Of a stretch of DNA of 41,253 bases, positions 8,716 through 17,124 are shown piece after piece. The notes under the pieces are model-generated. The model did no database searches. It saw only the letters and a program-made list of their open reading frames with translations, and had not been told where the DNA came from. A program made the position numbers and the translations under genes. This stretch comes from Bacteroidales bacterium (GTDB lineage: Bacteria; Bacteroidota; Bacteroidia; Bacteroidales; VadinHA17), in NCBI GenBank assembly GCA_007132995.1, contig SLNP01000051.1, forward strand, positions 1 to 41,253. The letters run 5' to 3'. How positions within the stretch are numbered: the stretch's first letter is position 1; each line of letters begins with the position of its first letter.

Positions 8716-9711
8716 ATGAAGGAGAAGATAATCAGACTTGACGATATAGATCCGGTAAGTTTTTTTGGCTGTAACAATGCGCTTCTTGATATAATTGCTG
8801 CAAGGTTTCCAAAGGTAAAGATCGTAGCAAGAGGGCACGAAATCAAATGCATAGGTGAAGATGACGAGGTTGACCTGTTTGTTGTTAAAATGGGTGAACT
8901 GCTGGGCTATTTCCGTAAATACAACAGACTTACCGTCGATGATATAGAGAGAGCCCTGCTAAGCGAACAGAACATGGAGTCTCTTAAAAGCGGAGATTAC
9001 GATGAACCCGTTATTTTTGGTTCCTCCGGAAAACCTGTAAGAGCCAGAACGAAAAATCAACTGGTACTGGTAAGAAGCACTATTGATAATGACCTGATTA
9101 TTGCGGAAGGACCTGCCGGAACAGGGAAGACATATACCTCTATAGCATTGGCAGTAAGGGCTCTGAAGGCAAACGAGGTGAGGCGCATAGTGCTTACCAG
9201 ACCTGCCGTCGAAGCGGGTGAAAGACTCGGATTCCTCCCCGGCGATGTTAAGGAGAAGCTTGATCCCTATCTGCAACCGTTGTATGATGCGCTTAATGAC
9301 ATGGTTCCGTCAAGGAAACTCGGCCTCTGGATGAATGATGGTACGGTGCAGATTGCACCACTTGCCTTTATGAGGGGCCGTACACTTGAAAACTCATTCG
9401 TGATTCTCGATGAGGCACAGAACGCTACTGTTAACCAGCTTAAGATGTTCCTTACCAGGATGGGGGTTAATTCGAAGTTTATTCTGACTGGCGATACCAC
9501 CCAGATTGACCTGCCATTGAAAAGGGAGTCGGGTCTGCTGCAGGCGATTGATATTCTAAAGGGCATTGAGGGTATCTCGGTTATCCGGTTTAACAAGAGC
9601 GACATAGTTAGACATCGCCTTGTTAAGGATATAGTGCGCGCGTATGAGAGCACTGATAATAAGCCGGCAGCGCTTAAAAGACCGGGAAAAGAGGAGGGTG
9701 ATTGCGAGTGA
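8716..9711 (+). CDS. phoH: PhoH family ATPase
   Basis: Cytoplasmic P-loop ATPase of the PhoH-like class, related to the helicase part of RNA/DNA helicases and often linked to RNA metabolism. Walker A GPAGTGKT is at residues 132-139, Walker B VILDEAQNAT at about 229-238, and TGDTTQIDLP is the sensor motif. The N-terminal 110 residues form the KH-like region that precedes the ATPase in this family. The length of 331 is standard. It is followed 40 bp later by purC on the same strand. Confidence 0.92.
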   Translation: MKEKIIRLDDIDPVSFFGCNNALLDIIAARFPKVKIVARGHEIKCIGEDDEVDLFVVKMGELLGYFRKYNRLTVDDIERALLSEQNMESLKSGDYDEPVIFGSSGKPVRARTKNQLVLVRSTIDNDLIIAEGPAGTGKTYTSIALAVRALKANEVRRIVLTRPAVEAGERLGFLPGDVKEKLDPYLQPLYDALNDMVPSRKLGLWMNDGTVQIAPLAFMRGRTLENSFVILDEAQNATVNQLKMFLTRMGVNSKFILTGDTTQIDLPLKRESGLLQAIDILKGIEGISVIRFNKSDIVRHRLVKDIVRAYESTDNKPAALKRPGKEEGDCE

Positions 9712-9751
9712 CCGGATGTTGACGATATAACTAATTATACATATACTGAAG

Positions 9752-10720
9752 ATGAAGACTATTGAGAAGATCGATTTTAAGCTTCCCGGACAGACGGGAC
9801 ATTACAGTGGCAAGGTGAGAGAGGTGGTTGCCGTAGACAACCAGTACCTTATGATGGTGGTTACCGACAGGATCTCTGCATTTGATGTTGTTTTGCCCCG
9901 GGGCATTCCCTATAAGGGGCAGGTCCTGAATCAGATAGCTGCGCGCTTTCTTGATCTGACCTCCGATATCGTTCCAAATTGGAAGATAGCAACCCCCGAC
10001 CCGAATGTCACCTTCGGGTACAGGTGCGAGCCATATCCTGTAGAGATGATTGTAAGGGGTTATCTGACCGGCAGTTCCTGGCGAACCTACAATAGTGGTG
10101 AGCGCTCAATCTGTGGCATTCCCTTACCTGATGGCATGAAAGAGCACCAGAGGTTTGAGAAGCCGCTCATTACTCCCACAACAAAGGCAGAGCAGGGTGC
10201 CCATGACGAGGATATATCGGCCGGTGAGATCGTAAGCAGTGGCCTTGTAAGTGAGAAGGAGTACAGAGAACTCGAGAGGATCAGTATGGAACTCTTTCTC
10301 AGAGGTAGCAGCATAGCAGATGAGAGAGGGCTTATTCTGGTAGATACAAAATATGAGTTTGGCAAAAGGGATGGTAAAATATACCTTATAGATGAGATAC
10401 ATACGCCTGACTCATCGCGCTACTTCATAAAAGATGAGTATGAGGAGAGGTTTGCAAAGGGGGAACCACAAAAGCAGCTCTCAAAGGAGTTTGTGCGTGA
10501 ATGGCTTATTGAGAGGGGGTTCAAAGGTGATGCCGGGCATCCGGTTCCGGAGATGGATGATGCCTTTGTGAACAGTGTCTCTGAGCGCTACATAGAGCTC
10601 TATGAGACAATAACAGGTGAGCGTTTTGAGAAGAGTGACATTAGTACCATATCTGAGAGAATAAGGAATAATATCAACTCTTTCCTGTCGGAGTTTGAGA
10701 ATGTTAACCAGCAACAATAG
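9752..10720 (+). CDS. purC: phosphoribosylaminoimidazole-succinocarboxamide synthase
   Basis: SAICAR synthase of de novo purine synthesis: joins CAIR and aspartate using ATP. Motifs include [10 protein letters not shown] near the N-terminus, [25 protein letters not shown], the [15 protein letters not shown] segment, [11 protein letters not shown] and [12 protein letters not shown]. The 322-residue form with a C-terminal extension ([14 protein letters not shown]) is the longer type common in Bacteroidetes. It closes the phoH-purC pair and is followed 8 bp later by a strong terminator hairpin. Confidence 0.95.
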   Translation: MKTIEKIDFKLPGQTGHYSGKVREVVAVDNQYLMMVVTDRISAFDVVLPRGIPYKGQVLNQIAARFLDLTSDIVPNWKIATPDPNVTFGYRCEPYPVEMIVRGYLTGSSWRTYNSGERSICGIPLPDGMKEHQRFEKPLITPTTKAEQGAHDEDISAGEIVSSGLVSEKEYRELERISMELFLRGSSIADERGLILVDTKYEFGKRDGKIYLIDEIHTPDSSRYFIKDEYEERFAKGEPQKQLSKEFVREWLIERGFKGDAGHPVPEMDDAFVNSVSERYIELYETITGERFEKSDISTISERIRNNINSFLSEFENVNQQQ

Positions 10721-10727
10721 TTGGTAG

Positions 10728-10756
10728 TGTCCGGCCTGGTGCCGGACATTTTTTTT
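10728..10756 (+). terminator. rho-independent terminator after purC
   Basis: A perfect 8-bp stem (TGTCCGGC with GCCGGACA) and a 5-nt loop (CTGGT), followed at once by eight T residues. It starts 8 bp after the purC stop codon and separates phoH-purC from the downstream redox operon. Confidence 0.93.
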
Positions 10757-10873
10757 ATGCTTTTGAATATGTTCTGTTGCAGGCGAGAAGGTTTTTTTCT
10801 TAATTCATGGCTTCTTTCAGGATGGCTATAAAGTACAATACGACCATAAACTTAACCATAATATTTACCAGCG

Positions 10874-11395
10874 ATGCGAGTAGAGAGAGTAGTAAAGCAG
10901 AAGGAGAAGGATGATAACAATGAAGTTGTTGACCTCGCTCTTCTGGATGATCTTATTGCAAGGTTTAAGGCGAAACCCGGCAATATGATACCCCTTCTTC
11001 AGGGGGCACAGGATATATATGGATATATTCCACTTGAAGTGTTTGTCAGGCTTGCTGAGGGAACAGGCCTTAACCTCAGCGATATGTATGGTGTGGCGAC
11101 CTTCTATGCACAGTTCAGGCTTAAGCCTGTGGGTAAGCATATAATAAAGGTGTGCCATGGCACCGCCTGCCATGTGCAGGAGGCCGGTGTGATAAGCGAT
11201 GCCCTTAGGGAGGCTCTTAAGATAAAGGATGGAGAGACAACCCCCGACGGGCTCTTTACCCTGGAGTCGGTAGCCTGCCTTGGTTGCTGTTCACTGGCGC
11301 CTGTTATGATGATAGGCGATGAGACTTACGGTAAGCTCACAGGTAAGAGTGCCGTTAAGGTTGTCAGAGAGATAAAAAGGGGTGAATCAAAATAA
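10874..11395 (+). CDS. NuoE/HydC-like [2Fe-2S] subunit (copy 1)
   Basis: Thioredoxin-fold [2Fe-2S] protein, the partner of the NADH-binding flavoprotein subunit in complex I and in bifurcating hydrogenases. The 173 residues have the NuoE helical N-terminal part (LLQGAQDIYGYIP, MYGVATFYAQF) and the cluster ligands Cys94, Cys99, Cys135 and Cys139 in VCHGTAC and ACLGCC. It starts a plus-strand group NuoE - NuoF - fusion protein and lies 5 bp upstream of the flavoprotein. With no other complex I genes here, it is a soluble-complex subunit rather than part of Nuo. A second copy of the same family is at 23.5 kb. Confidence 0.9.
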   Translation: MRVERVVKQKEKDDNNEVVDLALLDDLIARFKAKPGNMIPLLQGAQDIYGYIPLEVFVRLAEGTGLNLSDMYGVATFYAQFRLKPVGKHIIKVCHGTACHVQEAGVISDALREALKIKDGETTPDGLFTLESVACLGCCSLAPVMMIGDETYGKLTGKSAVKVVREIKRGESK

Positions 11396-11400
11396 ACCAA

Positions 11401-13188
11401 ATGAGTTCTGATATGAAACCCAAAATAGTTGTTGGATTAGGAAGTTGTGGAATAGCTGCCGGTGCCTCTAAGGTGTATAATGCCCTGGAGGGGCTTATGG
11501 AAGATAATGGAAAATCGTTTACCCTTGGCAGGACAAGCTGTGTTGGTATGTGTTACAGAGAGCCACTTGTAGAGGTTATAGACGAAAACGGCAGCAATGT
11601 ATATGGCGATGTTGATGAGGAACGGGCCGGTGAGATAGTGAAGAGGCATTTGATAAACAAGGAGATAGTAGAGGAGTGGCTTGTTGTTTCTGAAAAGGGT
11701 GAGGCCTCTGAAGATGCTTTCTTCGAGGGGCAGGTTAAGATTGCCCTTCGTAACTGTGGCCATATCGATCCGGAGAGCATTGATGACTACATTGGAAAGG
11801 ATGGATATAGCGCGCTTCGCAAGATTGCTTCAGGTGAAATTGGCCGTGAACAGATCATTCCTATGGTGATAGAGTCGGGCCTGAGAGGCAGGGGAGGAGG
11901 AGGATTTCCCACTGGCCTGAAGTGGAAGTTCGCCCTTGCCAACGAGTCGGATAGAAAGTACATAATATGTAATGCCGATGAAGGTGACCCCGGAGCCTTT
12001 ATGGACAGGTCCCTTCTTGAGGGAGATCCTCACTCAGTGCTCGAGGGAATGATAATAGCAGCCCTGGCAATTAATGCTGTTGAAGGTGTTATCTACTGCA
12101 GAGCCGAATATCCGCTTGCCATCAAGAGGTTGAATATTGCAATAGATCAGGCCCGGAGGGCAGGATTTCTGGGCAGCAACATTCTTGGCATTGAGAACTT
12201 CAGCTTCGATATCTATGTTAAGGAGGGAGCCGGTGCCTTTGTCTGTGGTGAGGAGACAGCTCTGATAGCCTCTGTGGAGGGTAAGCGGGGGATGCCCTAT
12301 AAAAAACCGCCATTCCCTGCCGAGTCGGGATTGTGGAGGAGGCCAACCAGTATAAACAATGTTGAGACCTTTGCCAATATACCATGGATAATAGATAGAG
12401 GACCTTCAAGTTATGCCGCTTTCGGAACAGAAAAGAGCCGGGGCACCAAGGTGTTTGCGCTGACAGGTAAGATAAAACATGGCGGTCTTGTAGAGGTACC
12501 CATGGGTATCACCCTTAAAGATGTTGTTTTTAAGATGGGTGGAGGGATACAGAATAACAAGGAGTTTAAGGCAGTACAGATGGGTGGTCCTTCCGGTGGC
12601 TGTATTCCCGCCTCGCTCTCCGATACCATTATCGATTTTGATTCGGTAACCAAAACAGGCGCCATAATGGGGTCGGGAGGAATGGTTGTAATGGATGAAA
12701 CTACCTGCATGGTCGATGTGGCAAAATTCTTTCTCGATTTCACATACAAAGAGTCGTGCGGGAAGTGTACCTTCTGTCGTATCGGTACCAAGAGGATGCT
12801 GGAGATATTGACAAGGATATGTGATGGTGAGGGTCACGAGGAGGATCTTGAGCAACTTGAAGATCTTGCCGGCCAGATAAGAGACTCTTCTCTTTGCGGA
12901 CTGGGGCAGACAGCACCAAATCCTGTGCTTACCACCCTGAGATACTTCAGAGATGAGTGTATGGCCCATATTACTGACAAAAGATGCCCTGCAGGGGTTT
13001 GTACAAAACTCCTGACATATGAGGTTATTCCTGAAAACTGCACCGGATGTACTGTCTGTGCAAAGAACTGCCCTGTAGATGCCATCAGCGGCGAGAGGAA
13101 GGAGTTGCATCTCATTGATCAGGGACTCTGTACCAGATGCGGTATATGCTTTACCAAATGTACCTTCGATGCAATCAAGAAATACTAA
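11401..13188 (+). CDS. HydB/NuoF-like NADH-binding flavoprotein (copy 1)
   Basis: A 595-residue cytoplasmic flavoprotein. Domains in order: an N-terminal thioredoxin-like [2Fe-2S] domain (about 7-85), the NuoF core with the NADH/FMN loop GRGGGGFPTGLKW (163-175) and GAGAFVCGEETAL (276-288), a [4Fe-4S] site (Cys453, 456, 459, 499), a segment AHITDKRCPAGVC (about 522-534), and a C-terminal 2x[4Fe-4S] ferredoxin (Cys547-557 and 577-587). This is the HydB layout of electron-bifurcating hydrogenases, longer than respiratory NuoF. The N-terminal cluster keeps only three of four ligands (Cys16, Cys47, Cys51), and Val11/Gly12 stand at the first position. It probably accepts or donates electrons with NADH and ferredoxin for the downstream fusion protein. 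Confidence 0.92.
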   Translation: MSSDMKPKIVVGLGSCGIAAGASKVYNALEGLMEDNGKSFTLGRTSCVGMCYREPLVEVIDENGSNVYGDVDEERAGEIVKRHLINKEIVEEWLVVSEKGEASEDAFFEGQVKIALRNCGHIDPESIDDYIGKDGYSALRKIASGEIGREQIIPMVIESGLRGRGGGGFPTGLKWKFALANESDRKYIICNADEGDPGAFMDRSLLEGDPHSVLEGMIIAALAINAVEGVIYCRAEYPLAIKRLNIAIDQARRAGFLGSNILGIENFSFDIYVKEGAGAFVCGEETALIASVEGKRGMPYKKPPFPAESGLWRRPTSINNVETFANIPWIIDRGPSSYAAFGTEKSRGTKVFALTGKIKHGGLVEVPMGITLKDVVFKMGGGIQNNKEFKAVQMGGPSGGCIPASLSDTIIDFDSVTKTGAIMGSGGMVVMDETTCMVDVAKFFLDFTYKESCGKCTFCRIGTKRMLEILTRICDGEGHEEDLEQLEDLAGQIRDSSLCGLGQTAPNPVLTTLRYFRDECMAHITDKRCPAGVCTKLLTYEVIPENCTGCTVCAKNCPVDAISGERKELHLIDQGLCTRCGICFTKCTFDAIKKY

Positions 13189-13207
13189 ATCGGTAGTGAA
13201 GACAGAT

Positions 13208-13248
13208 CTGCCTGTTTATCCGACATGGTTTCATGTTCGGACGGGCAG
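13208..13248 (+). other. stable hairpin between the NuoF-like gene and the fusion gene
   Basis: An outer 5-bp stem (13208-13212 with 13244-13248) encloses an inner 9-bp stem with one bulge (13219-13227 with 13232-13241) and a 4-nt loop. No T tract follows, so it is not a classical terminator. It lies in the 130-bp gap between two genes that should be made together and might act in mRNA processing, stability or partial attenuation. Confidence 0.5.
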
Positions 13249-13318
13249 CGATGATTAATGCTGACAGATTACAGATAAAGAGTATAGAGACTCATAAAAA
13301 ACAGAAACCGTAACAGTG

Positions 13319-16300
13319 ATGAGAGATATCAAAATAACAGTTAACGGCAAGGAGGCCATGGCCTCGAAAGGAGAGACCATTTTTGAGGTGGCCAGCAGAA
13401 GCGGGGTTGAGATACCAACCCTTTGTCACGATCCGCGACTGACTCCATATAGTTCGTGCTTTATATGTGTTGTTGAAGTTGAAGGGATGCGAGGCCTGCA
13501 GCCTTCATGCTCCACTCCTGTGGAGGAGGGTATGGTGGTGTACACAGAGAACAAGAGAATCGCCACCGCACGGAAGACAGCCGTAGACCTTTTGGTCAGC
13601 AACCACTATGCCGATTGTCTGGGGCCCTGTAAGCAGACCTGTCCCGCCGGGGTAGATGTTCAGGGCTATGTCTCGCTTATTGAGAAGGGGCTGTACCGCG
13701 ATGCCATTTCTCTTATCAAAGAGGCTAATCCTTTGCCTGCCATATGTGGCCGTGTCTGCGTGCGACCCTGCGAGGTCGCCTGCCGCAGGAACCTTCTTGA
13801 TGAAGGAGCGGGTGTGGGAGTTGACTATATGAAGCGTTTCGTTGCCGATGCCGATCTTGACTCCGTTGACAGGTTTATGCCTGAAAAGGAGCCCCCTACC
13901 GGGAAGAGCGTTGCTGTTGTCGGTGGCGGGCCCGGTGGTTTGTCTGCGGCCTACTGGCTGCAACAGAAGGGACACCAGTGCGATGTTTATGAGGCCGCAC
14001 CAAAACCGGGTGGTTGGCTGAGATATGGGATACCCGAATACAGACTTCCAAATGATGTTCTCGAAAGGGAGATAGATGGTATTACCGGTCTTGGGGTGAA
14101 TATCATTTGTGATAGCCGTATTGGCGACAATGTATCTTTCTCCGGTATTTTTGATAAGTATGATGCCATTATTCTGGCGCCCGGCTCTCAGAAGGGTACA
14201 AGGCTGGGGTGCGACGGTGATGACGCCGATAATGTTTTTCCCGGCATCGACTTCCTAAAGGAGATGGAGTTAACCGGGAAACGACCCGATTTCAGGGGGA
14301 AAACCGTTGCCGTTGTGGGCGGTGGCAATACCGCTATGGATTGCTGCAGAACAAGCCTTAGGTGTGGAGCCGACAGGGTTGTTGTGGTCTACAGGCGTAC
14401 AGAGAAGGAGATGCCAGCCAATCCGATCGAGATACATGAGTCGAAGGTTGAAGGGGTTGAGTATATGTTTCTTACAAATCCTGTAAGGGTAAATAAAGAC
14501 TCAGAGGGTCGGGTTAAGAGCATGACCCTCATAAGGATGGAGTTGGGAGAGCCCGACAGCTCAGGTCGCAGAAGACCGGTTGAGGTAGAGGGTTCGGAAT
14601 TTGAAATTGAGGTTGACTATATTCTTGCAGCAATAGGCCAGAAGACAGATCTGCATTTCATAGATGACATAAACAGCGCCTCGAAGAGTGGTATTCTCAA
14701 GGCTAACCGGTGGGGAGACATAGATGCAGACCCCGGTACATTGAGAACAGGTATAGAGAATGTCTTTGCTGCAGGTGACAGCGTGTCAGGCCCTGCAACA
14801 ATTATTGAGGCAATCGCCCAGGCCAGAATAGCGGTTAGCAGTTGTCATAACTATCTGATGGGACTTCCCGTAACACCTGCAGAGAGTGAGTTTCTCAGCG
14901 TAAAAGACAATTTCCGCGAACAGGTGAGCACAGAGTATAGCGGTCTGTTTATTCCGCAGACGCGAGAAGAGATGCCGGTACTGAAGCCTGAAGAGCGAAT
15001 GGGTTTTGATGAGGTAGAGCTTGGGTATAATGATGAGCAGGTAGTAAAGAAAGAGGCAGACAGATGTCTTGAGTGTGGATGCTCAGCTTTTTTTGATTGT
15101 GACCTGCAACGGTATGCTACCAGATTCGGTGCCGATCAAAAGAGATTCCTGGGAGAGTTCAATGCATTTGAGGTGGACTTCTCGCACCCGTTTGTTGAGT
15201 TCGACAGAAATAAATGCATACTCTGCGGAAAATGTATAAGAATGTGTAGTGAAGTGGTAGGGGCCAATGCCCTCGGGCTTGTTAATCGTGGCTTTGTAAC
15301 ACATGTGAGTCCTGATCTGGACGGTTCTTTGAAAGAGACCAGATGCGAGAGTTGTGGTATGTGCATATCGGTATGTCCTACGGCAGCGCTTATGGATAAC
15401 TTCAAATATAAACCCGGCCCCATAGAGTCTACTCCTGTTAAGTTGATAGATATGTTCGGATCTGAGGGCTGTGAAATGATACTGTTTGACAGAGCCGGAT
15501 TCTATATGGGAGCCGATGGTTCGAACGGACTTGTCAATCCTGATGGCAACATAGGGCGTCAGCAACATTTTGGCTATAACATTCTCAATGCAAACAGCAG
15601 AATAACCAAGCCGCTGATACGGGAAGGAGAGAGCTTTCGTGAGGCTGAATTTGGAGAGGTCTTTGACATCATCAGGAAGAGAGCTGAAAAGGCAGAATGT
15701 TCTGATAACCTGTTCTTTGCAGGCGCAAGATTGACAAATGAAGAGCTTTACCTGATTCAGAAGAGTGCCAGGGCAGGCTTCAAATCCGGTAATGTAGGTT
15801 CATTTCACTACATGGGCAGGGGTAATGGCTATTTGACCAGTTCTGATAGCAATGTTCCGTTTGCCGATCTTTCCGGCGCCGATGCCTTTTTTGTTGTTGG
15901 AGCTGAGCTTACTGAAGACAACCAGTTCACAGGCTTTATTTTGAACAGCGCCCGGATTAAAGAGGGGAAAAAGGTGAGCCTCTTTACCACTGAAAGGGAG
16001 AGCAGCATGAGGCATAAGGCAGACAAGGTTACAGTTGTCGGCTCTTACTACCATTTTATTCTGGCAGTAAACCATTATGTTGTGAAAAACAAGCTCTATA
16101 ACAAGATGTTTCTCGACGATCACTGTGGTGGTTATGATGAATACCTCAGGAATATCGACTCTTTGAATTTTGACGACCTGGTAAGAGAGTCAGGTGTATC
16201 AGAGGAGGTTGTTGCAGATTTTGCCAGAGAGTATACAGCCACCGGCAGGCCGGTCTTGCTCTTTAGTGAAAAGTGTGTTGACTCAGGCACCTCAACAGAG

Positions 16301-17017
16301 ATATGCAATCTCTCGCTCCTGGCGGGAAAGAGGGGTAAAACTTCATCCGGTATCCTCTGCCTGAAAGAGAAGAACAATAGCCAGGGGCTGATAGATATGG
16401 GGATATCTTCATGGAGATTACCAGGCAATGTTGATATTAATGATATAAAAGCGGCTGCTCTCATATCCGGTAAGTGGGGTGTAGATTCAATACCACAGCC
16501 AGATGGTGATATTGAGGAGCTTCTGTTTCAGGGCCGTTTCAGGAACATCTTTATATTCGGAGAAGACCCGGTTGGATGTGCTGTTGACAAAGAGCAGATT
16601 GCCGGGCTGCTTAAATCATCCGATCTGCTTGTGGTGCAGGACTACTTTATGAGCGAAACTGCCGCCATTGCCGATATAGTGTTGCCCTCAACATACCCGT
16701 TTGAAACAGGAGGAAGCTACACCAATACCCATAAATTTATTCAGCAAGTATCAAGACAGGTCGATTCTCCTGTCGTGAAAGATTCATATGCACAGTTGGC
16801 CCTCCTTGCCGAAGCGGTTGGGTACAAGCTTGATTTTGAGTTAGGTGACATAACAGAAGAGATATTTTCCATTATAGGGAGAGAGCAAGATGATGAAGCC
16901 TTTACACTCAGGCCAACAGATTCCGAAGGCGTTAATCCTCTTTTTGTACATGGCGCCGACACGCTCAATAAAATGTTTGATGAGTTTTATATCAGGGAGA
17001 TGAATATTCAGCGATGA
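13319..17017 (+). CDS. NuoG-type ferredoxin / GltD-like / Mo-dead molybdopterin-fold fusion protein
   Basis: A 1232-residue multidomain redox protein. The frame opens with GTG at 13316, but the ATG three bases later is the likelier start. N-terminal [2Fe-2S] ferredoxin: Cys36, 47, 50, 64. Then a GltD/NfnB-type FAD-NADPH oxidoreductase (about 98-515) with its own cluster cysteines (100, 104, 108; 143, 147, 151, 155), FAD motif GGGPGG (202-207), nucleotide motif GGGNTAMD (334-341) and the FAAGD end. Then CLECGC, a 2x[4Fe-4S] ferredoxin (Cys633-643, 676-686), and a molybdopterin-oxidoreductase-like region (about 700-1232). In that last part the CxxCxxxC cluster motif is reduced to FGSEGC, and no Cys or selenocysteine sits at the expected catalytic place (SFHYMGRGNG). 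It therefore resembles formate dehydrogenase alpha but is probably not catalytic at Mo. It likely pairs with the two preceding genes, giving NADH, NADPH and ferredoxin sites in one complex. Confidence 0.85.
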   Translation: MRDIKITVNGKEAMASKGETIFEVASRSGVEIPTLCHDPRLTPYSSCFICVVEVEGMRGLQPSCSTPVEEGMVVYTENKRIATARKTAVDLLVSNHYADCLGPCKQTCPAGVDVQGYVSLIEKGLYRDAISLIKEANPLPAICGRVCVRPCEVACRRNLLDEGAGVGVDYMKRFVADADLDSVDRFMPEKEPPTGKSVAVVGGGPGGLSAAYWLQQKGHQCDVYEAAPKPGGWLRYGIPEYRLPNDVLEREIDGITGLGVNIICDSRIGDNVSFSGIFDKYDAIILAPGSQKGTRLGCDGDDADNVFPGIDFLKEMELTGKRPDFRGKTVAVVGGGNTAMDCCRTSLRCGADRVVVVYRRTEKEMPANPIEIHESKVEGVEYMFLTNPVRVNKDSEGRVKSMTLIRMELGEPDSSGRRRPVEVEGSEFEIEVDYILAAIGQKTDLHFIDDINSASKSGILKANRWGDIDADPGTLRTGIENVFAAGDSVSGPATIIEAIAQARIAVSSCHNYLMGLPVTPAESEFLSVKDNFREQVSTEYSGLFIPQTREEMPVLKPEERMGFDEVELGYNDEQVVKKEADRCLECGCSAFFDCDLQRYATRFGADQKRFLGEFNAFEVDFSHPFVEFDRNKCILCGKCIRMCSEVVGANALGLVNRGFVTHVSPDLDGSLKETRCESCGMCISVCPTAALMDNFKYKPGPIESTPVKLIDMFGSEGCEMILFDRAGFYMGADGSNGLVNPDGNIGRQQHFGYNILNANSRITKPLIREGESFREAEFGEVFDIIRKRAEKAECSDNLFFAGARLTNEELYLIQKSARAGFKSGNVGSFHYMGRGNGYLTSSDSNVPFADLSGADAFFVVGAELTEDNQFTGFILNSARIKEGKKVSLFTTERESSMRHKADKVTVVGSYYHFILAVNHYVVKNKLYNKMFLDDHCGGYDEYLRNIDSLNFDDLVRESGVSEEVVADFAREYTATGRPVLLFSEKCVDSGTSTEICNLSLLAGKRGKTSSGILCLKEKNNSQGLIDMGISSWRLPGNVDINDIKAAALISGKWGVDSIPQPDGDIEELLFQGRFRNIFIFGEDPVGCAVDKEQIAGLLKSSDLLVVQDYFMSETAAIADIVLPSTYPFETGGSYTNTHKFIQQVSRQVDSPVVKDSYAQLALLAEAVGYKLDFELGDITEEIFSIIGREQDDEAFTLRPTDSEGVNPLFVHGADTLNKMFDEFYIREMNIQR

Positions 17018-17094
17018 GGGCAGTGACCTCTATGGTGTGGGCTTATGTAATCTCTTTTTAAGGTAATAAGAGGCCTGTTGTTAGATAAAATCTG

Positions 17095-17102
17095 TAATTT
17101 TG
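17095..17102 (+). promoter_or_regulatory. candidate -7 box for the LysM gene
   Basis: TAATTTTG is an exact match to TAnnTTTG, 22 bp before the ATG of the LysM protein. A TTG at 17078-17080 is closer (14 bp) than the usual spacing, so the upstream element is unclear. Confidence 0.45.
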
Positions 17103-17124
17103 TGCCTTCACAAAAGGGATTGAA

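Noticed and set aside
12406..13110. A 234-codon minus-strand open frame inside the NuoF-like gene, and many similar antisense frames
   Set aside because: They overlap well-supported genes with full family motifs, and their translations have no domain-like pattern; they are shadows of the real frames.
15518..15535. GGTTCGAA resembling a tRNA T-loop
   Set aside because: It lies inside the coding sequence of the fusion protein and no cloverleaf can be formed around it.
15700..15870. Selenocysteine codon in the formate-dehydrogenase-like region
   Set aside because: The frame runs through without any in-frame TGA, and the aligned place has no Cys either.
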